Origin: JANNUT01 sp046331425
Lineage (GTDB): Bacteria > Acidobacteriota > Polarisedimenticolia > J045
Length of the DNA stretch: 64,000 nucleotides
Reading direction: 5' to 3'
Assembly (NCBI GenBank): GCA_046331425.1
Contig: JAXLQU010000010.1
Coordinates: 84,404 to 148,403 of the forward strand
Part shown: piece by piece, positions 34,223 through 44,577 of the stretch
Numbering within the stretch: the first letter of the stretch is position 1
Layout of the letters: each line of letters starts with the position of its first letter
Notes under the pieces: model-generated
The model's input: only the letters and a program-made list of their open reading frames with translations
Told to the model about the DNA's origin: nothing
The model's database searches: none
Position numbers and translations under genes: made by a program

Positions 34223-34615
34223 TCAGAAAATCGGGACCTTTGTGTGCGGTGTTTCCTCGCTTTTGATCTGGTAGACGGAGTTGTTTTTTCCGACCAGGAC
34301 GACCTTGGGTCGATGGGTCGCTATTTCATGCGCCTCCAGTTCACAGTACGCGACCACGATCACTCGATCACCGGCGGCACAAAGGTGTGCGGCGGCGCCG
34401 TTGACGCAGCAGTCTCCCTTGCCGCGCTCACCTGGAATCAGATAGGTAGCCAGCCGATTTCCGTTGGAGATGTTGAGCACCTCGATCCGCTGATTCGGAA
34501 ACAGCCCCGCGGCATCCATCAGTTCTTGGTCCAACGTCAAACTGCCCTCGTAGTCCAGATCTGCGGCAGTAACCAGCGCGCGGTGCACCTTGCCATACAT
34601 AAACGGGAGTTTCAT
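34223..34615 (-). CDS. panD: Aspartate 1-decarboxylase
   Basis: 130 aa, standard length. DLDYEGSLTLD contains the Gly24-Ser25 bond that self-cleaves to make the pyruvoyl cofactor. RLATYLIPGERG, VNGAAAHL and the final block also match. It makes beta-alanine from aspartate for pantothenate. ATG 34615 overlaps the panC stop by ATGA; it is the last gene of folK-dNK-panB-panC-panD. It converges on the MscS gene with seven bases between. Confidence 0.96.
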   Translation of the reverse strand: MKLPFMYGKVHRALVTAADLDYEGSLTLDQELMDAAGLFPNQRIEVLNISNGNRLATYLIPGERGKGDCCVNGAAAHLCAAGDRVIVVAYCELEAHEIATHRPKVVLVGKNNSVYQIKSEETPHTKVPIF

Positions 34616-35496
34616 GCGTGGTCTCCGGTAGCCAGTTCGGCAGAGGAGAGAGGGCGAGCCAAGACGTTGTCGATCAACCGGGTCGCACCGACCCAGATAG
34701 CACCGGCGATCAGCACCGGACCTTCGATCCGGGGACGTGGTTCGAGCGAGTCGGCATCGACCACGCTCAAGTAATCGAGCCGCGCCCTTGGCTCACGTTC
34801 GATCACGGCACGCGCTTCTTGTTCGAGCAACCAGGGATCTTTGTTGCCGTCGTTTTCCAGTACCCAGCGGGCACGCTCGAGCGCGCGAAACAAGACCGTC
34901 GCCGCGTCACGCTCCGCTGTATCCAGGTAGGCATTGCGCGAACTCAATGCCAATCCATCTTCATGACGGACAGTCGGGCAAATCAGAAACTCTCCGTCGA
35001 GGTTCAGGTCGCGAGCCATCCGTCGCACCACCAGCGTTTGCTGTGCGTCCTTCTGCCCGAAGAACGCGAAGTGCGGCCTGACGATATTCACCAGCTTCAG
35101 CACCACGGTACAAACGCCCCGAAAGTGGCCCGGCCTCGAGGCCCCCTCGAGCACGTTCGAGAGTCCATCAACCTCGACGAAGGTTCGAAAACCAGCGGGG
35201 TACATGTCGGTCGCTTCCGGCGCGAACAGCAGATCGACTCCTTCCTGAATGCACAGATCGGTATCGCGCGTGAGATCGCGCGGATATTTGGCGAGATCTT
35301 CAGACGGTCCGAACTGTTTCGGGTTGACGAAGACCGAGACCACCACGAGGTCGCCCAATTCCCGCGCGCGGCGCACGAGCGACAAGTGCCCGTCGTGCAG
35401 CGCGCCCATGGTCGGAACAAAGGCGATCTTCTTGCCCTTGGCGCGCGCTTCGCGAGACAACTCGCGCATTGCGTTGAGTCGCCGAACGACATCCAT
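34612..35496 (-). CDS. panC: Pantothenate synthetase
   Basis: 294 aa. FVPTMGALHDGHLSLVRRAR near residue 28 has the HxGH-type nucleotide-binding motif; VFVNPKQFGPSEDL, FFGQKDAQQ and SSRNAYL are the other family blocks. It joins pantoate to beta-alanine with ATP. ATG 35496 lies three bases after the panB stop. Confidence 0.97.
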   Translation of the reverse strand: MDVVRRLNAMRELSREARAKGKKIAFVPTMGALHDGHLSLVRRARELGDLVVVSVFVNPKQFGPSEDLAKYPRDLTRDTDLCIQEGVDLLFAPEATDMYPAGFRTFVEVDGLSNVLEGASRPGHFRGVCTVVLKLVNIVRPHFAFFGQKDAQQTLVVRRMARDLNLDGEFLICPTVRHEDGLALSSRNAYLDTAERDAATVLFRALERARWVLENDGNKDPWLLEQEARAVIEREPRARLDYLSVVDADSLEPRPRIEGPVLIAGAIWVGATRLIDNVLARPLSSAELATGDHA

Positions 35497-35499
35497 CGC

Positions 35500-36396
35500 C
35501 TAGCCCTGCTTGCTTCGCGCGGACCGATGACGAATCAACGCCTGCGCCGTCTCGGGCTTGAGTCGATACCCTTCACTGGAGTCAGGGAACGAGCCGTCCC
35601 TGACGTCCAAGGCGAACCGGCCGAGTGCTTGCACCGCCTGCTCATGCAGAGCTGCGTAGCGACGAACGAAGCGCGGCGCCGGTCCCGAGTGAATCCCAAG
35701 GGCGTCGTGGAACACCAACACCTGCCCATCGCAACGCGCGCCAGCCCCGATGCCGATCGTGGGAACGGTGACACTCTGCGTGATCAACTCGGCAACCTCG
35801 GCGGGAATCCCTTCCAGGACGATCGCAAACACACCCGCCTCCGCCAATGCCGTGGCGTCATCGAGCAGCTCATCGATTTGCTGAAGTTCGCGCGCCTGAA
35901 CACGGAAGCCACCCATGGCGTTGAATGACTGGGGCGTCAGTCCGAGATGCCCCATTACCGGGATCTCGGCGTTGAGCAAAGCGGCGATGACATCGAGTCG
36001 CTTGCGACCGCCTTCGAGCTTGACTGCCTCAGCGCCGCCTTCTTGTACCAATCGTCCGGCTGCGAGAACGGCATCACGCGGACCGGTGTGATAGGACAGG
36101 TACGGCATGTCTGCAATCACAAGTGCTTTGGGCTTGGTGCGGTTCACGGCAGCGGTGTGTCGGACCATATCGTCGAGCGTGACCTGGAGCGTGCTTTCCA
36201 ACCCAAGCACCACCATACCGACGGAGTCACCAACCAAGATCATGTCGGCGCCTGCCTCGTCGACAGCACGAGCCGTCGGCGCATCGTACGCGGTGACCAT
36301 GACCAGCGGGTTGGTGCCTTTGCGGGAGCGGACGTTGGGAACGGTGACTTTTCTTGGGGCGGCTTCGCTCATGCCACCGCCATACGGCTGACTCAT
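35500..36396 (-). CDS. panB: 3-methyl-2-oxobutanoate hydroxymethyltransferase
   Basis: 298 aa from ATG 36396, preferred to ATG 36408 because GGAGG lies five bases before the former. MVTAYDAPTARAVDEAG, MILVGDSVGMVVLG (metal-binding Asp), MGHLGLTPQS and GIGAGARCDGQVLV match PanB throughout. It makes ketopantoate, the first step of pantothenate synthesis. A perfect CCGGGC-TAA-GCCCGG hairpin lies in the 208-bp gap upstream (about 36416-36430). Confidence 0.96.
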   Translation of the reverse strand: MSQPYGGGMSEAAPRKVTVPNVRSRKGTNPLVMVTAYDAPTARAVDEAGADMILVGDSVGMVVLGLESTLQVTLDDMVRHTAAVNRTKPKALVIADMPYLSYHTGPRDAVLAAGRLVQEGGAEAVKLEGGRKRLDVIAALLNAEIPVMGHLGLTPQSFNAMGGFRVQARELQQIDELLDDATALAEAGVFAIVLEGIPAEVAELITQSVTVPTIGIGAGARCDGQVLVFHDALGIHSGPAPRFVRRYAALHEQAVQALGRFALDVRDGSFPDSSEGYRLKPETAQALIRHRSARSKQG

Positions 36397-36604
36397 CGCG
36401 ACCTCCATCTCCCCGCCGGGCTAAGCCCGGTCGCGGGACGGGATCAGGGCACCACCCCTATCCTGCTGTCCCCGGCGTCTCGGTCTACCAAGAGATCCAA
36501 GCGCCCATTCAGGGGAGGCGGCGGCCGTCGTTACGCCGCAAACAGTACCCCAAAAACCGGGGAGGTGCCGGTTGAAATCTGCCGGGTTGACTGGGGACTC
36601 AGAC

Positions 36605-37252
36605 CTACAAAGAGCGCGGCTTGTAGTACTCGATGCCACCGCGATCCATGGCTTGAATTCGGCGGACAAGATCTTCGAAGTCCGAGTCCTCATGGGCCGG
36701 GTCGATATCGTTGGTGTCGACCACCAGTAACGGTGCGTCGTTGTAACGAAAAAAGAAGTGATCGCAGGCTTGAACCGTCTCGTCGAGATACCCCTCAGAG
36801 ATCCGGCGCTCGATGTCTCGGCCTCGTTCGGCAAGCCGTTTTGTCAGCGATGGGACGCGAGCTTGCAGATAGACGACGAGATCGGGTCGAACGATGTCGG
36901 GCGAAAGCAACTGGTAGAGCCTTTCGTAGGTGGCGAGTTCCGTGTCGTTGAGGTTGAGATAGGCAAACACCCGGTCCTTCTCGAACAGGTAGTCACACAC
37001 CACCGAGCGATGGAACAGATGGGCCTGCCGCAGGTCTTTCAACTGGGCGTGCCGCGAGAGCAAAAACCAGATCTGCGCCGAGAACGCCGCACCGCGTCGA
37101 TCCTTGTAGAACGGCTCCAAGAACGGGTTGTCGGTCTGCTCGAGCACCAGTCCGGCCTCCAACCTGCGGGCCAAACGCGAGGCGAAGGTGGTCTTTCCGA
37201 CCCCGATCGGTCCCTCGATGGCGATGATTCTCGGCTTGTCGTGGGCGTTCAT
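36605..37252 (-). CDS. Deoxynucleoside kinase (dCK/dGK-like)
   Basis: 215 aa. P-loop GPIGVGKTTFA near residue 14; SVVCDYLFEKDRVFAY near 83 and an Arg-rich lid (RGRDIERRISEGYLDE) near 140 match the deoxynucleoside kinase family. It phosphorylates deoxynucleosides for salvage; the preferred base cannot be told. It lies 12 bases after folK. The folK-dNK-panBCD order recurs in many bacteria (family knowledge). Confidence 0.9.
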   Translation of the reverse strand: MNAHDKPRIIAIEGPIGVGKTTFASRLARRLEAGLVLEQTDNPFLEPFYKDRRGAAFSAQIWFLLSRHAQLKDLRQAHLFHRSVVCDYLFEKDRVFAYLNLNDTELATYERLYQLLSPDIVRPDLVVYLQARVPSLTKRLAERGRDIERRISEGYLDETVQACDHFFFRYNDAPLLVVDTNDIDPAHEDSDFEDLVRRIQAMDRGGIEYYKPRSL

Positions 37253-37264
37253 TGGCGCGGTAGT

Positions 37265-37792
37265 TTATGCCGAATTTTCGATACGGCTGAGCAATTGACG
37301 CACCGTCAGACCTTCGATCGGGTGCACCAAGTTCGGTAACAACTCCACCAATGGGGCCAAGACGAAGCGCCGGTCGTGGAATCGGGGATGTGGGACCGTC
37401 AGGCCGGGCCGCTGAAGAATCAGATCGCCAAAGAGCACCAGATCGATGTCGAGCGTACGCGGCCCCCATCGCTCGACGCGTTCCCGCCCACGCGCCCGTT
37501 CGATCGCCAGAGCGAGGCTCAACAGCGCTTCGGGTGACAGCAGAACACTTTCTCTGGAGGCAGCCAGGACCTGGTTGAGATAGGCTCCCTGCCCTGCAGG
37601 GCCGCCAACGGGGTCGGTTTCATGCATGGTGGAGGCAAACTCCCAGACGAAACCGCCCCTGCGAAGAGCGTCTCGGGCGAAGCTCAAATGTTCTTCTCGG
37701 GGCCCGACGTTCGAGCCCAAGGCAACCACGATGAATGACTCTCCCGCGGCGGGAGAGCTTGGTTTGACACTGTTTCGGCCGGGTCCTACCAT
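37265..37792 (-). CDS. folK: 2-amino-4-hydroxy-6-hydroxymethyldihydropteridine pyrophosphokinase
   Basis: 175 aa. VALGSNVGPREEHL near residue 22, FASTMHETDPVGGPAGQGAY near 53 and WGPRTLDIDLVLFG near 108 are the HPPK signatures. It makes the pteridine pyrophosphate used by FolP, whose gene is at 52.5 kb. First gene of the pan operon; the start codon coincides with the -10 box of the divergent TPR gene promoter. No Shine-Dalgarno is visible. Confidence 0.94.
   Translation of the reverse strand: MVGPGRNSVKPSSPAAGESFIVVALGSNVGPREEHLSFARDALRRGGFVWEFASTMHETDPVGGPAGQGAYLNQVLAASRESVLLSPEALLSLALAIERARGRERVERWGPRTLDIDLVLFGDLILQRPGLTVPHPRFHDRRFVLAPLVELLPNLVHPIEGLTVRQLLSRIENSA
37764..37792 (+). promoter_or_regulatory. 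Sigma-70-type promoter TTGACA-N17-TACCAT
   Basis: TTGACA at 37764-37769 and TACCAT at 37787-37792 with 17 bases between, driving the TPR protein and glmU. It overlaps the divergent folK start codon. Confidence 0.75.
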
Positions 37793-37843
37793 CCCGCGGT
37801 TTTTACCTCACTCTCGCCATTCTTGCCTCGGAGGTCTATTCGA

Positions 37844-38539
37844 ATGCCGACCCGCAAAGCCGTCCCAACGCGCAAGGCGCCGCGATCCCACGAAGCGTTT
37901 GTCGTCTCCGAGAACGCGTATCGGGACGCGATGAACCTGTACTTGCAAAAGCGCGATTGGCCCAAAGCCAGGGACGCATTCCGCACCTACATCGAAAGCT
38001 ACAAAGACGAGCGCGACGTCGCCGAGATGGTCGATCGTGCGCGTGTCCATCTGGCGGCGTGTGAGGACAAGCTGGCTCCCGCTGCCGTTGCCCCCAAAAA
38101 CGCTGACGAGTGGATGCTCCAAGGGGTGGCCGCCTCCAATCTCGGCCAGATCGACGAAGCACTCGCTGCCTATTCCAAGGCCGGTGAGCTGGGCGCCCCG
38201 AGAGACAAGGTCGAGTACGCACGCGCCGCGGTGCTCTCCGTGGCTGAACGCCAAGAAGAGGCGCTGGAAGCACTCAAGGTTGCGATCGAACTCAACCGTG
38301 ACAATCGGGTGTTCTCGTTGTCCGACCCCGACTTCGAGCGGCTGCGCGAGACCGCCGGGTATGTGGCGCTGGTCGATCCGCCAACCGAGATTGGCTCGCG
38401 GATGGGCGGCCTGATGGACGACGGCTCGTCCTCGCTCGACGACTATGACGACGACGAGGAGTTTGACGACGATGACGACGACGCGGCGAACAAAGGCGAC
38501 GAACCGGAAGAGTTCGGCAGCGAAGACGAAATCGTCTAA
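37844..38539 (+). CDS. TPR protein with acidic tail
   Basis: 231 aa from ATG 37844, with GGAGG nine bases upstream. A basic N-terminus (PTRKAVPTRKAPR) is followed by two or three TPR-like hairpins (KRDWPKARDAFRTYIESYKD, GQIDEALAAYSKAGELG, ERQEEALEALKVAIELN). An extremely acidic C-terminal tail (DDYDDDEEFDDDDDD) ends it. Cytoplasmic by lack of a signal. The tail codons overlap the likely 5' end of glmU in another frame. Function unknown. Confidence 0.82.
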   Translation: MPTRKAVPTRKAPRSHEAFVVSENAYRDAMNLYLQKRDWPKARDAFRTYIESYKDERDVAEMVDRARVHLAACEDKLAPAAVAPKNADEWMLQGVAASNLGQIDEALAAYSKAGELGAPRDKVEYARAAVLSVAERQEEALEALKVAIELNRDNRVFSLSDPDFERLRETAGYVALVDPPTEIGSRMGGLMDDGSSSLDDYDDDEEFDDDDDDAANKGDEPEEFGSEDEIV

Positions 38540-39938
38540 GGCACCACGACGCGATCGGCCCTTGGCGGCGGTGATTTTGGCTGCTGGCGAAGGGACCCGG
38601 ATGAAGTCTCGCCGCTCCAAGGTCCTCCATCAGGTGGCTGGCCGATCGCTCGTCGAGCACGTGGTGCGACAAGCTCTTTTCGTCGGCGCCTCTCCCGTCG
38701 TCGCGGTGGTTGGGGTTCAAGGGGACGCGGTCCGCAAGCAGCTGGTCGCTGCGCTGCCCGACGCACCCCTGGCTTTCGTCGAGCAAACAGAACGTCTCGG
38801 TACCGGGGATGCCGTCGGCCGTGCCCGCGCTGCACTCGACGGCTTCGACGGAGACGTGTTGATTCTGTGCGGCGACGTGCCGGCACTTCCCGGTGAGGCG
38901 TTGGCCGGGTTGTTGGAGGCGCACCGTGCCGGCGCTGCTGCGCTCACCGTGCTGAGTGCCGTGCTGGACGATCCGACCGGCTACGGTCGCGTCGTTCGCG
39001 CGGCGCGCGGACAGGTGCACGCGATCGTCGAGCATCGTGACTGCACCGCTACGCAGTTGAAGATTCGCGAGATCAATACCGGAACCTATGTCGCGCATTG
39101 GCCGACGCTGGTGGAAGCGCTCGGCAAGCTCCAGCCCGACAACAGCCAGGGCGAGTACTACCTCACCGATGCGGTGCGCCTGTTGATGAAGCGCGGCAAG
39201 CGCTGCCTGGCAGTGATCCATGCGCACGCTGACGAGGCGATGGGCGTCAACAGCCGGCGCCAACTCGCGGAACTCGGGAGCGTGCTCAACACGCGCACAC
39301 TCGAGCGTCTGATGGATGACGGCGTCACCATCATCGACCCACGTGCGACCTGGATCGATACCACCGTGAGCATCGGACAGGACACAACGGTGTGGCCCGG
39401 CGTGGTGTTGACCGGTCGCACGGTAATCGGCGAGGACTGCGTGATTCGCCCCGGTTGCCGCCTGCACGACGTGACCGTCGGCGACGGTGCCGAGGTGCTC
39501 GATCACGTGATCGCTACCGATAGCCATATCGGAGGCGGATCGCATGTCGGTCCAATGGCACATCTGCGGCCGGGTACCGTGTTGATCGAAAAGTGCAAGC
39601 TCGGGAACTTCGTCGAGACCAAGAAGTCGACCTTTGGCCGCGGCTCGAAAGCGTCGCACCTGAGTTACATCGGCGATGCGGATGTCGGTGAGGGGGTCAA
39701 CATTGGTGCCGGCACGATCACCTGCAACTACGACGGTGTGAACAAGTACAAGACGACTCTCGAAGATGGTGTCTTTGTCGGCAGCGACACGCAGCTCGTC
39801 GCGCCGGTCACGATCGGCAAAGGGGCCTACATCGGCGCCGGCAGCACGATCACGAAGAACGTCCCGCCCGGCGCGCTCGCGCTTTCCAGAACCGACCAGC
39901 GCAACATCGAAGGCTGGACCGAGCGCCGCAAAAAGTAA
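38472..39938 (+). CDS. glmU: Bifunctional GlcNAc-1-P uridylyltransferase/GlcN-1-P acetyltransferase
   Basis: Pyrophosphorylase motif VILAAGEGTRMKSRRSK begins the conserved part; LCGDVPALPG and REINTGTYV follow. A left-handed beta-helix of hexapeptide repeats runs from about residue 280 with NFVETKKSTFGRGSKASHLS and the final VPPGALALSRT. It makes UDP-GlcNAc with GlmS and GlmM, both in this window. Start is uncertain: ATG 38472 (488 aa) has GAGGAG ten bases upstream but adds a basic 30-residue tail inside the TPR gene; TTG 38562 would give 458 aa, the usual family length, without a ribosome site. Confidence 0.95.
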   Translation: MTTTRRTKATNRKSSAAKTKSSKAPRRDRPLAAVILAAGEGTRMKSRRSKVLHQVAGRSLVEHVVRQALFVGASPVVAVVGVQGDAVRKQLVAALPDAPLAFVEQTERLGTGDAVGRARAALDGFDGDVLILCGDVPALPGEALAGLLEAHRAGAAALTVLSAVLDDPTGYGRVVRAARGQVHAIVEHRDCTATQLKIREINTGTYVAHWPTLVEALGKLQPDNSQGEYYLTDAVRLLMKRGKRCLAVIHAHADEAMGVNSRRQLAELGSVLNTRTLERLMDDGVTIIDPRATWIDTTVSIGQDTTVWPGVVLTGRTVIGEDCVIRPGCRLHDVTVGDGAEVLDHVIATDSHIGGGSHVGPMAHLRPGTVLIEKCKLGNFVETKKSTFGRGSKASHLSYIGDADVGEGVNIGAGTITCNYDGVNKYKTTLEDGVFVGSDTQLVAPVTIGKGAYIGAGSTITKNVPPGALALSRTDQRNIEGWTERRKK

Positions 39939-40066
39939 TTCGGGGACGGTCTACCTATTTCGTCACGCGGTCGGAGCGCGCCGGATCGATCGATCCCCGA
40001 CGACCTGCCGGCTCGCGCGCATCGAGCGGCGCTTCCCCTGGGAATTAGGTAGACCGTCCCCGAATT
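39937..40066. repeat. 130-bp element with perfect 21-bp terminal inverted repeats
   Basis: Left arm 39937-39957 (AATTCGGGGACGGTCTACCTA) and right arm 40046-40066 are exact reverse complements. About 88 bp of GC-rich, non-coding sequence lies between. The GGGGACGGTCTACCT type of end resembles the ends of elements associated with IS200-like REP transposases (recollection, not tested). The left arm overlaps the glmU stop codon; the right arm ends eight bases from the convergent ATP-grasp stop. It may act as a bidirectional terminator. Confidence 0.85.
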
Positions 40067-40073
40067 GAATTGG

Positions 40074-41297
40074 TTACTGGGCGACGGCTTTGACGGTGGT
40101 ACCGATGAACGTGAGCATCTCGCGCAGCGTGTCGTAGTTGGTGTGCCTGAGGCGGAACCAGGTGTTCACGTGCCAGCCTTTGTCCATCGGCTGTGTCGGG
40201 GAACCTGGGTCGGGCACCTCGAACTCGATCAGATGTTCGCCGCACAGGCGGCGCACCTCGTCCAAGCCCAGGTGATGTAAGTAGCGCCCGTCGCGATTGG
40301 GCCGGACTTGAACCGAGCCGGTCGCGAACCTCCGCGTCGGCACCCCCGAGTTCTTTCCGTGGAGCACAGCCTCAGCCCAGGCACCGTAGAGATCGAATTC
40401 ATTCCCTGCTTGGTGCATGTCCCAGATCCGCTCGCCTGCGGGGCGTACACCGATCTCTCCGATCTTCAAGCCCTTGCTCCCGAAGAACCACTCCATGTGT
40501 GTCGCTCCGCGATCGATCCCCAAGACCTCGATCAAGCGCGTACCTACCCTGCGTAGATCTTTGTATCCCGACTCATCGACTCGATTGGTGCACGCAATCT
40601 GCGGTGCAATGCGCCGATCCTGGATCGCCTCCAAGCATCCTGGGTAGTAGTGAGCGATGAACTCGTGCGCCGGTTTCCCCTCGACGGTCACCGTGTCGTA
40701 GAAACCTTCATGCCCGTCAATGAACTCCTCGGCAATGATCGATCGACCAGGCTCGCCCGGTTTCAGCTTCCCTAGGACCACTTGCAACTGCTTGTCATCA
40801 TCGACACGGTAGGTGTGCAGCGTACCGAAGCCATCGCGCGGCTTGAGCACGATCGGATACCGCTCGCGCTCCACAAAAGCTCTGATATCGGCCTCGCTCG
40901 AAACAGCCGCCGAGGCCGCACATGGGATGCCATGAGCACGCATCACGTCCTTCATCGCCTGCTTGTCGCGGCACAGCTTGGCCTGTTCCTGCGTCAACCC
41001 CGGAAGACTCAGCGCGGAGCGGAGATGCGCCGCAGCGCCGATCAGCGGCTCGTCGATCGTCTCGATCCGATCGATCGGAAGCTTTTGATCAAGCTCGCGA
41101 GCGGCGGCAAGCGTCTCCTGGCCATCGAACAGACTCTTGACCTGGTGATAGGCGTCCAGCACCTGCTTCAACTCAGGGACGAGGCGACCGATGGGTGCAT
41201 GACCGATCGCACTCACCTTGGCCCCTGAGCGTTTGAGGCTCTCGATGAAACGCCGGTTGTAGAGACTGGTCTCAGGGGCAACGAAGAGTACGTGCAT
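40074..41297 (-). CDS. ATP-grasp domain protein
   Basis: 407 aa. A Rossmann-like N-terminus (MHVLFVAPETSLYNRRFIES) precedes the ATP-grasp fold: PIVLKPRDGFGTLHTYRV near residue 150, IIAEEFIDGHEGFYDTVTV near 190 and MEWFFGSKGLKIGEIGVRPAG near 280 with metal-binding Glu. The family ligates carboxylates to amines or thiols. The substrate is unknown. It lies 20 bases after the DUF4143 gene on the same strand. Confidence 0.85.
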   Translation of the reverse strand: MHVLFVAPETSLYNRRFIESLKRSGAKVSAIGHAPIGRLVPELKQVLDAYHQVKSLFDGQETLAAARELDQKLPIDRIETIDEPLIGAAAHLRSALSLPGLTQEQAKLCRDKQAMKDVMRAHGIPCAASAAVSSEADIRAFVERERYPIVLKPRDGFGTLHTYRVDDDKQLQVVLGKLKPGEPGRSIIAEEFIDGHEGFYDTVTVEGKPAHEFIAHYYPGCLEAIQDRRIAPQIACTNRVDESGYKDLRRVGTRLIEVLGIDRGATHMEWFFGSKGLKIGEIGVRPAGERIWDMHQAGNEFDLYGAWAEAVLHGKNSGVPTRRFATGSVQVRPNRDGRYLHHLGLDEVRRLCGEHLIEFEVPDPGSPTQPMDKGWHVNTWFRLRHTNYDTLREMLTFIGTTVKAVAQ

Positions 41298-41317
41298 AGC
41301 GCATAAGGATACTGGCG

Positions 41318-42469
41318 CTACACCGCAGGCGGGAAACTCGTTAACGCGGTATCGAGTGCGCCGATCCCGACCGCACTCAGCCTTGGGTCGAACTGCGTCA
41401 CACGATCACCCGGCACGATCCAGTCCAAGCGTTCGAGTCCCAGCGCCTCGATCATCGCGTGCGCCCCACGCGGGGGCCGCAGTGGGTTGGCGAGTTGGAA
41501 CACGAATCCCTGGCGCCGCCCCGCGCGCACCGCGAGAAGATCGACGCGGCCACCGGTATAGCTGGCCCAGTGGTACCGCTCTCCGTCGCTCAGCGAGAGC
41601 GCGGCTGCCACCTGTGTCGCCGCGAACCACTCCCACGACAACCCAACCTTCGGATGACTTCGCAGATCGGTGGCTGCTTGAACGCCAAGCAGTGCGTGCA
41701 GCAAGCCTGTGTCCCGCACGAAGACGCGGGCGGCGCTTCGCTGTCGTTGCGCGATCGGTGCGCGCCACGCGGGAAGCTGGTCGATCAGCAACAGATCGGA
41801 GAGCACCGAGCGCCAGCGCTCGGTCGTGGTGTGAGCCACGCCCAGCGCCCTGGCGAACTCGGAGGAGTTCCATAGCTGCCCGTGCGCGTGGGCCAACATG
41901 GTAAAGAAGCGGCGCAACGAGTCGGGCTCGGAACGCCGCGACTGCGAGAGTGGAATAGTGTCGAGTGCTTCTTGCAGGAATCGACGGCGCCACATTGCAC
42001 TGTCGGTATCGCTGCTCGCCAGATAGGAAAGCGGCAATCCACCTCGAAACCACAGCGTTGGGGCGCTCGAGGTTGGGCACTCCCCGAGTGTGAATCCTCC
42101 TACCGTGCGGGCCGGCAACCGGGACAGCGCTTCGGGCAACGCAGCGGCCGACAGCGCGCTGAGGAAAAGGACGCGACCGCCGAGCCCCTGACGTTCGCGG
42201 AGCAACTGCTCCGCCGTCTCGGGGGAGGACTCGACGCTGTCCACGATCAGGAGATCGACGGGCGAGTCGAGCCCTCCTCCCGGCGACCGAAGCGTCTCGC
42301 GTAGCCGCGGGTCGCCAAGATCGAGCGTTCGAGTCGTCCCCCGGAAGATCGCGGCGACCTGTCTCCCTAGAGTCGAGAGTCCACAGGCACGCGGACCCAC
42401 CAAGAGAGCCGCGGGAGGACCTTGAATCAGCGTCGCGATGCGTGTCAGAAGCGAGGCACGATTGATCAT
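41318..42469 (-). CDS. AAA_14/DUF4143-type ATPase with degenerate P-loop
   Basis: 383 aa from ATG 42469 (MINRASLL), where family members usually begin; TTG 42505 is an alternative. The layout is that of the AAA_14-DUF4143 family: a nucleotide-binding half, then a helix-turn-helix-like region (SSEFARALGVAHTTTERWRS), then the DUF4143 nuclease-like end with WEWFAATQVAAAL and RVDLLAVRAG. The Walker A position reads GPRACGLST, with Leu in place of the essential Lys, and the Walker B region reads LLIVDSVE without the usual DE. Predicted not to hydrolyse ATP. Confidence 0.8.
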   Translation of the reverse strand: MINRASLLTRIATLIQGPPAALLVGPRACGLSTLGRQVAAIFRGTTRTLDLGDPRLRETLRSPGGGLDSPVDLLIVDSVESSPETAEQLLRERQGLGGRVLFLSALSAAALPEALSRLPARTVGGFTLGECPTSSAPTLWFRGGLPLSYLASSDTDSAMWRRRFLQEALDTIPLSQSRRSEPDSLRRFFTMLAHAHGQLWNSSEFARALGVAHTTTERWRSVLSDLLLIDQLPAWRAPIAQRQRSAARVFVRDTGLLHALLGVQAATDLRSHPKVGLSWEWFAATQVAAALSLSDGERYHWASYTGGRVDLLAVRAGRRQGFVFQLANPLRPPRGAHAMIEALGLERLDWIVPGDRVTQFDPRLSAVGIGALDTALTSFPPAV

Positions 42470-42592
42470 TGGAGTTAGCGCGAATATTGAGCGCATGACA
42501 CTCAAATTTCAACAGAACAGCCAAATCAGGGTGATTTCCCGTAGCCTGTTTTCTTGCAACACCTCAAATTCAGTCGCGGAGGAGATACCTGA

Positions 42593-44440
<1,848 letters not shown>

Positions 44441-44468
44441 GGCGGGAACAAGCTGTCAACCGGATCAA

Positions 44469-44498
44469 CGCCACCCGCCCGACGGCAGGTGGCGTTTT
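44469..44498 (+). terminator. Terminator-like hairpin after glmS
   Basis: CGCCACC pairs with GGTGGCG, with GCC/GGC extending the stem after one mismatch, then four T. It ends transcription of glmS before the helicase promoter. Confidence 0.8.
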
Positions 44499-44540
44499 CA
44501 CGAGATGACGATGCATCGAGCGGACGGCACCAAGTTGTGA

Positions 44541-44568
44541 TTGGCTCGCCGAGTTCCTCCCGTACAAT
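44541..44568 (+). promoter_or_regulatory. Promoter of the helicase gene (TTGGCT-N16-TACAAT)
   Basis: TTGGCT at 44541-44546 and TACAAT at 44563-44568. The ATG at 44578 is nine bases past the -10, so the mRNA would be leaderless or nearly so; no Shine-Dalgarno is seen. Confidence 0.55.
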
Positions 44569-44577
44569 GCCCGTCAC

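Noticed and set aside
38292..39659. 455-residue antisense frame across glmU
   Set aside because: GlmU is unmistakable on the plus strand; the antisense reading is His/Asp-rich noise.
42470..42592. glmS ribozyme/riboswitch before glmS
   Set aside because: The leader is too short for the full ribozyme and I could not find its conserved core.
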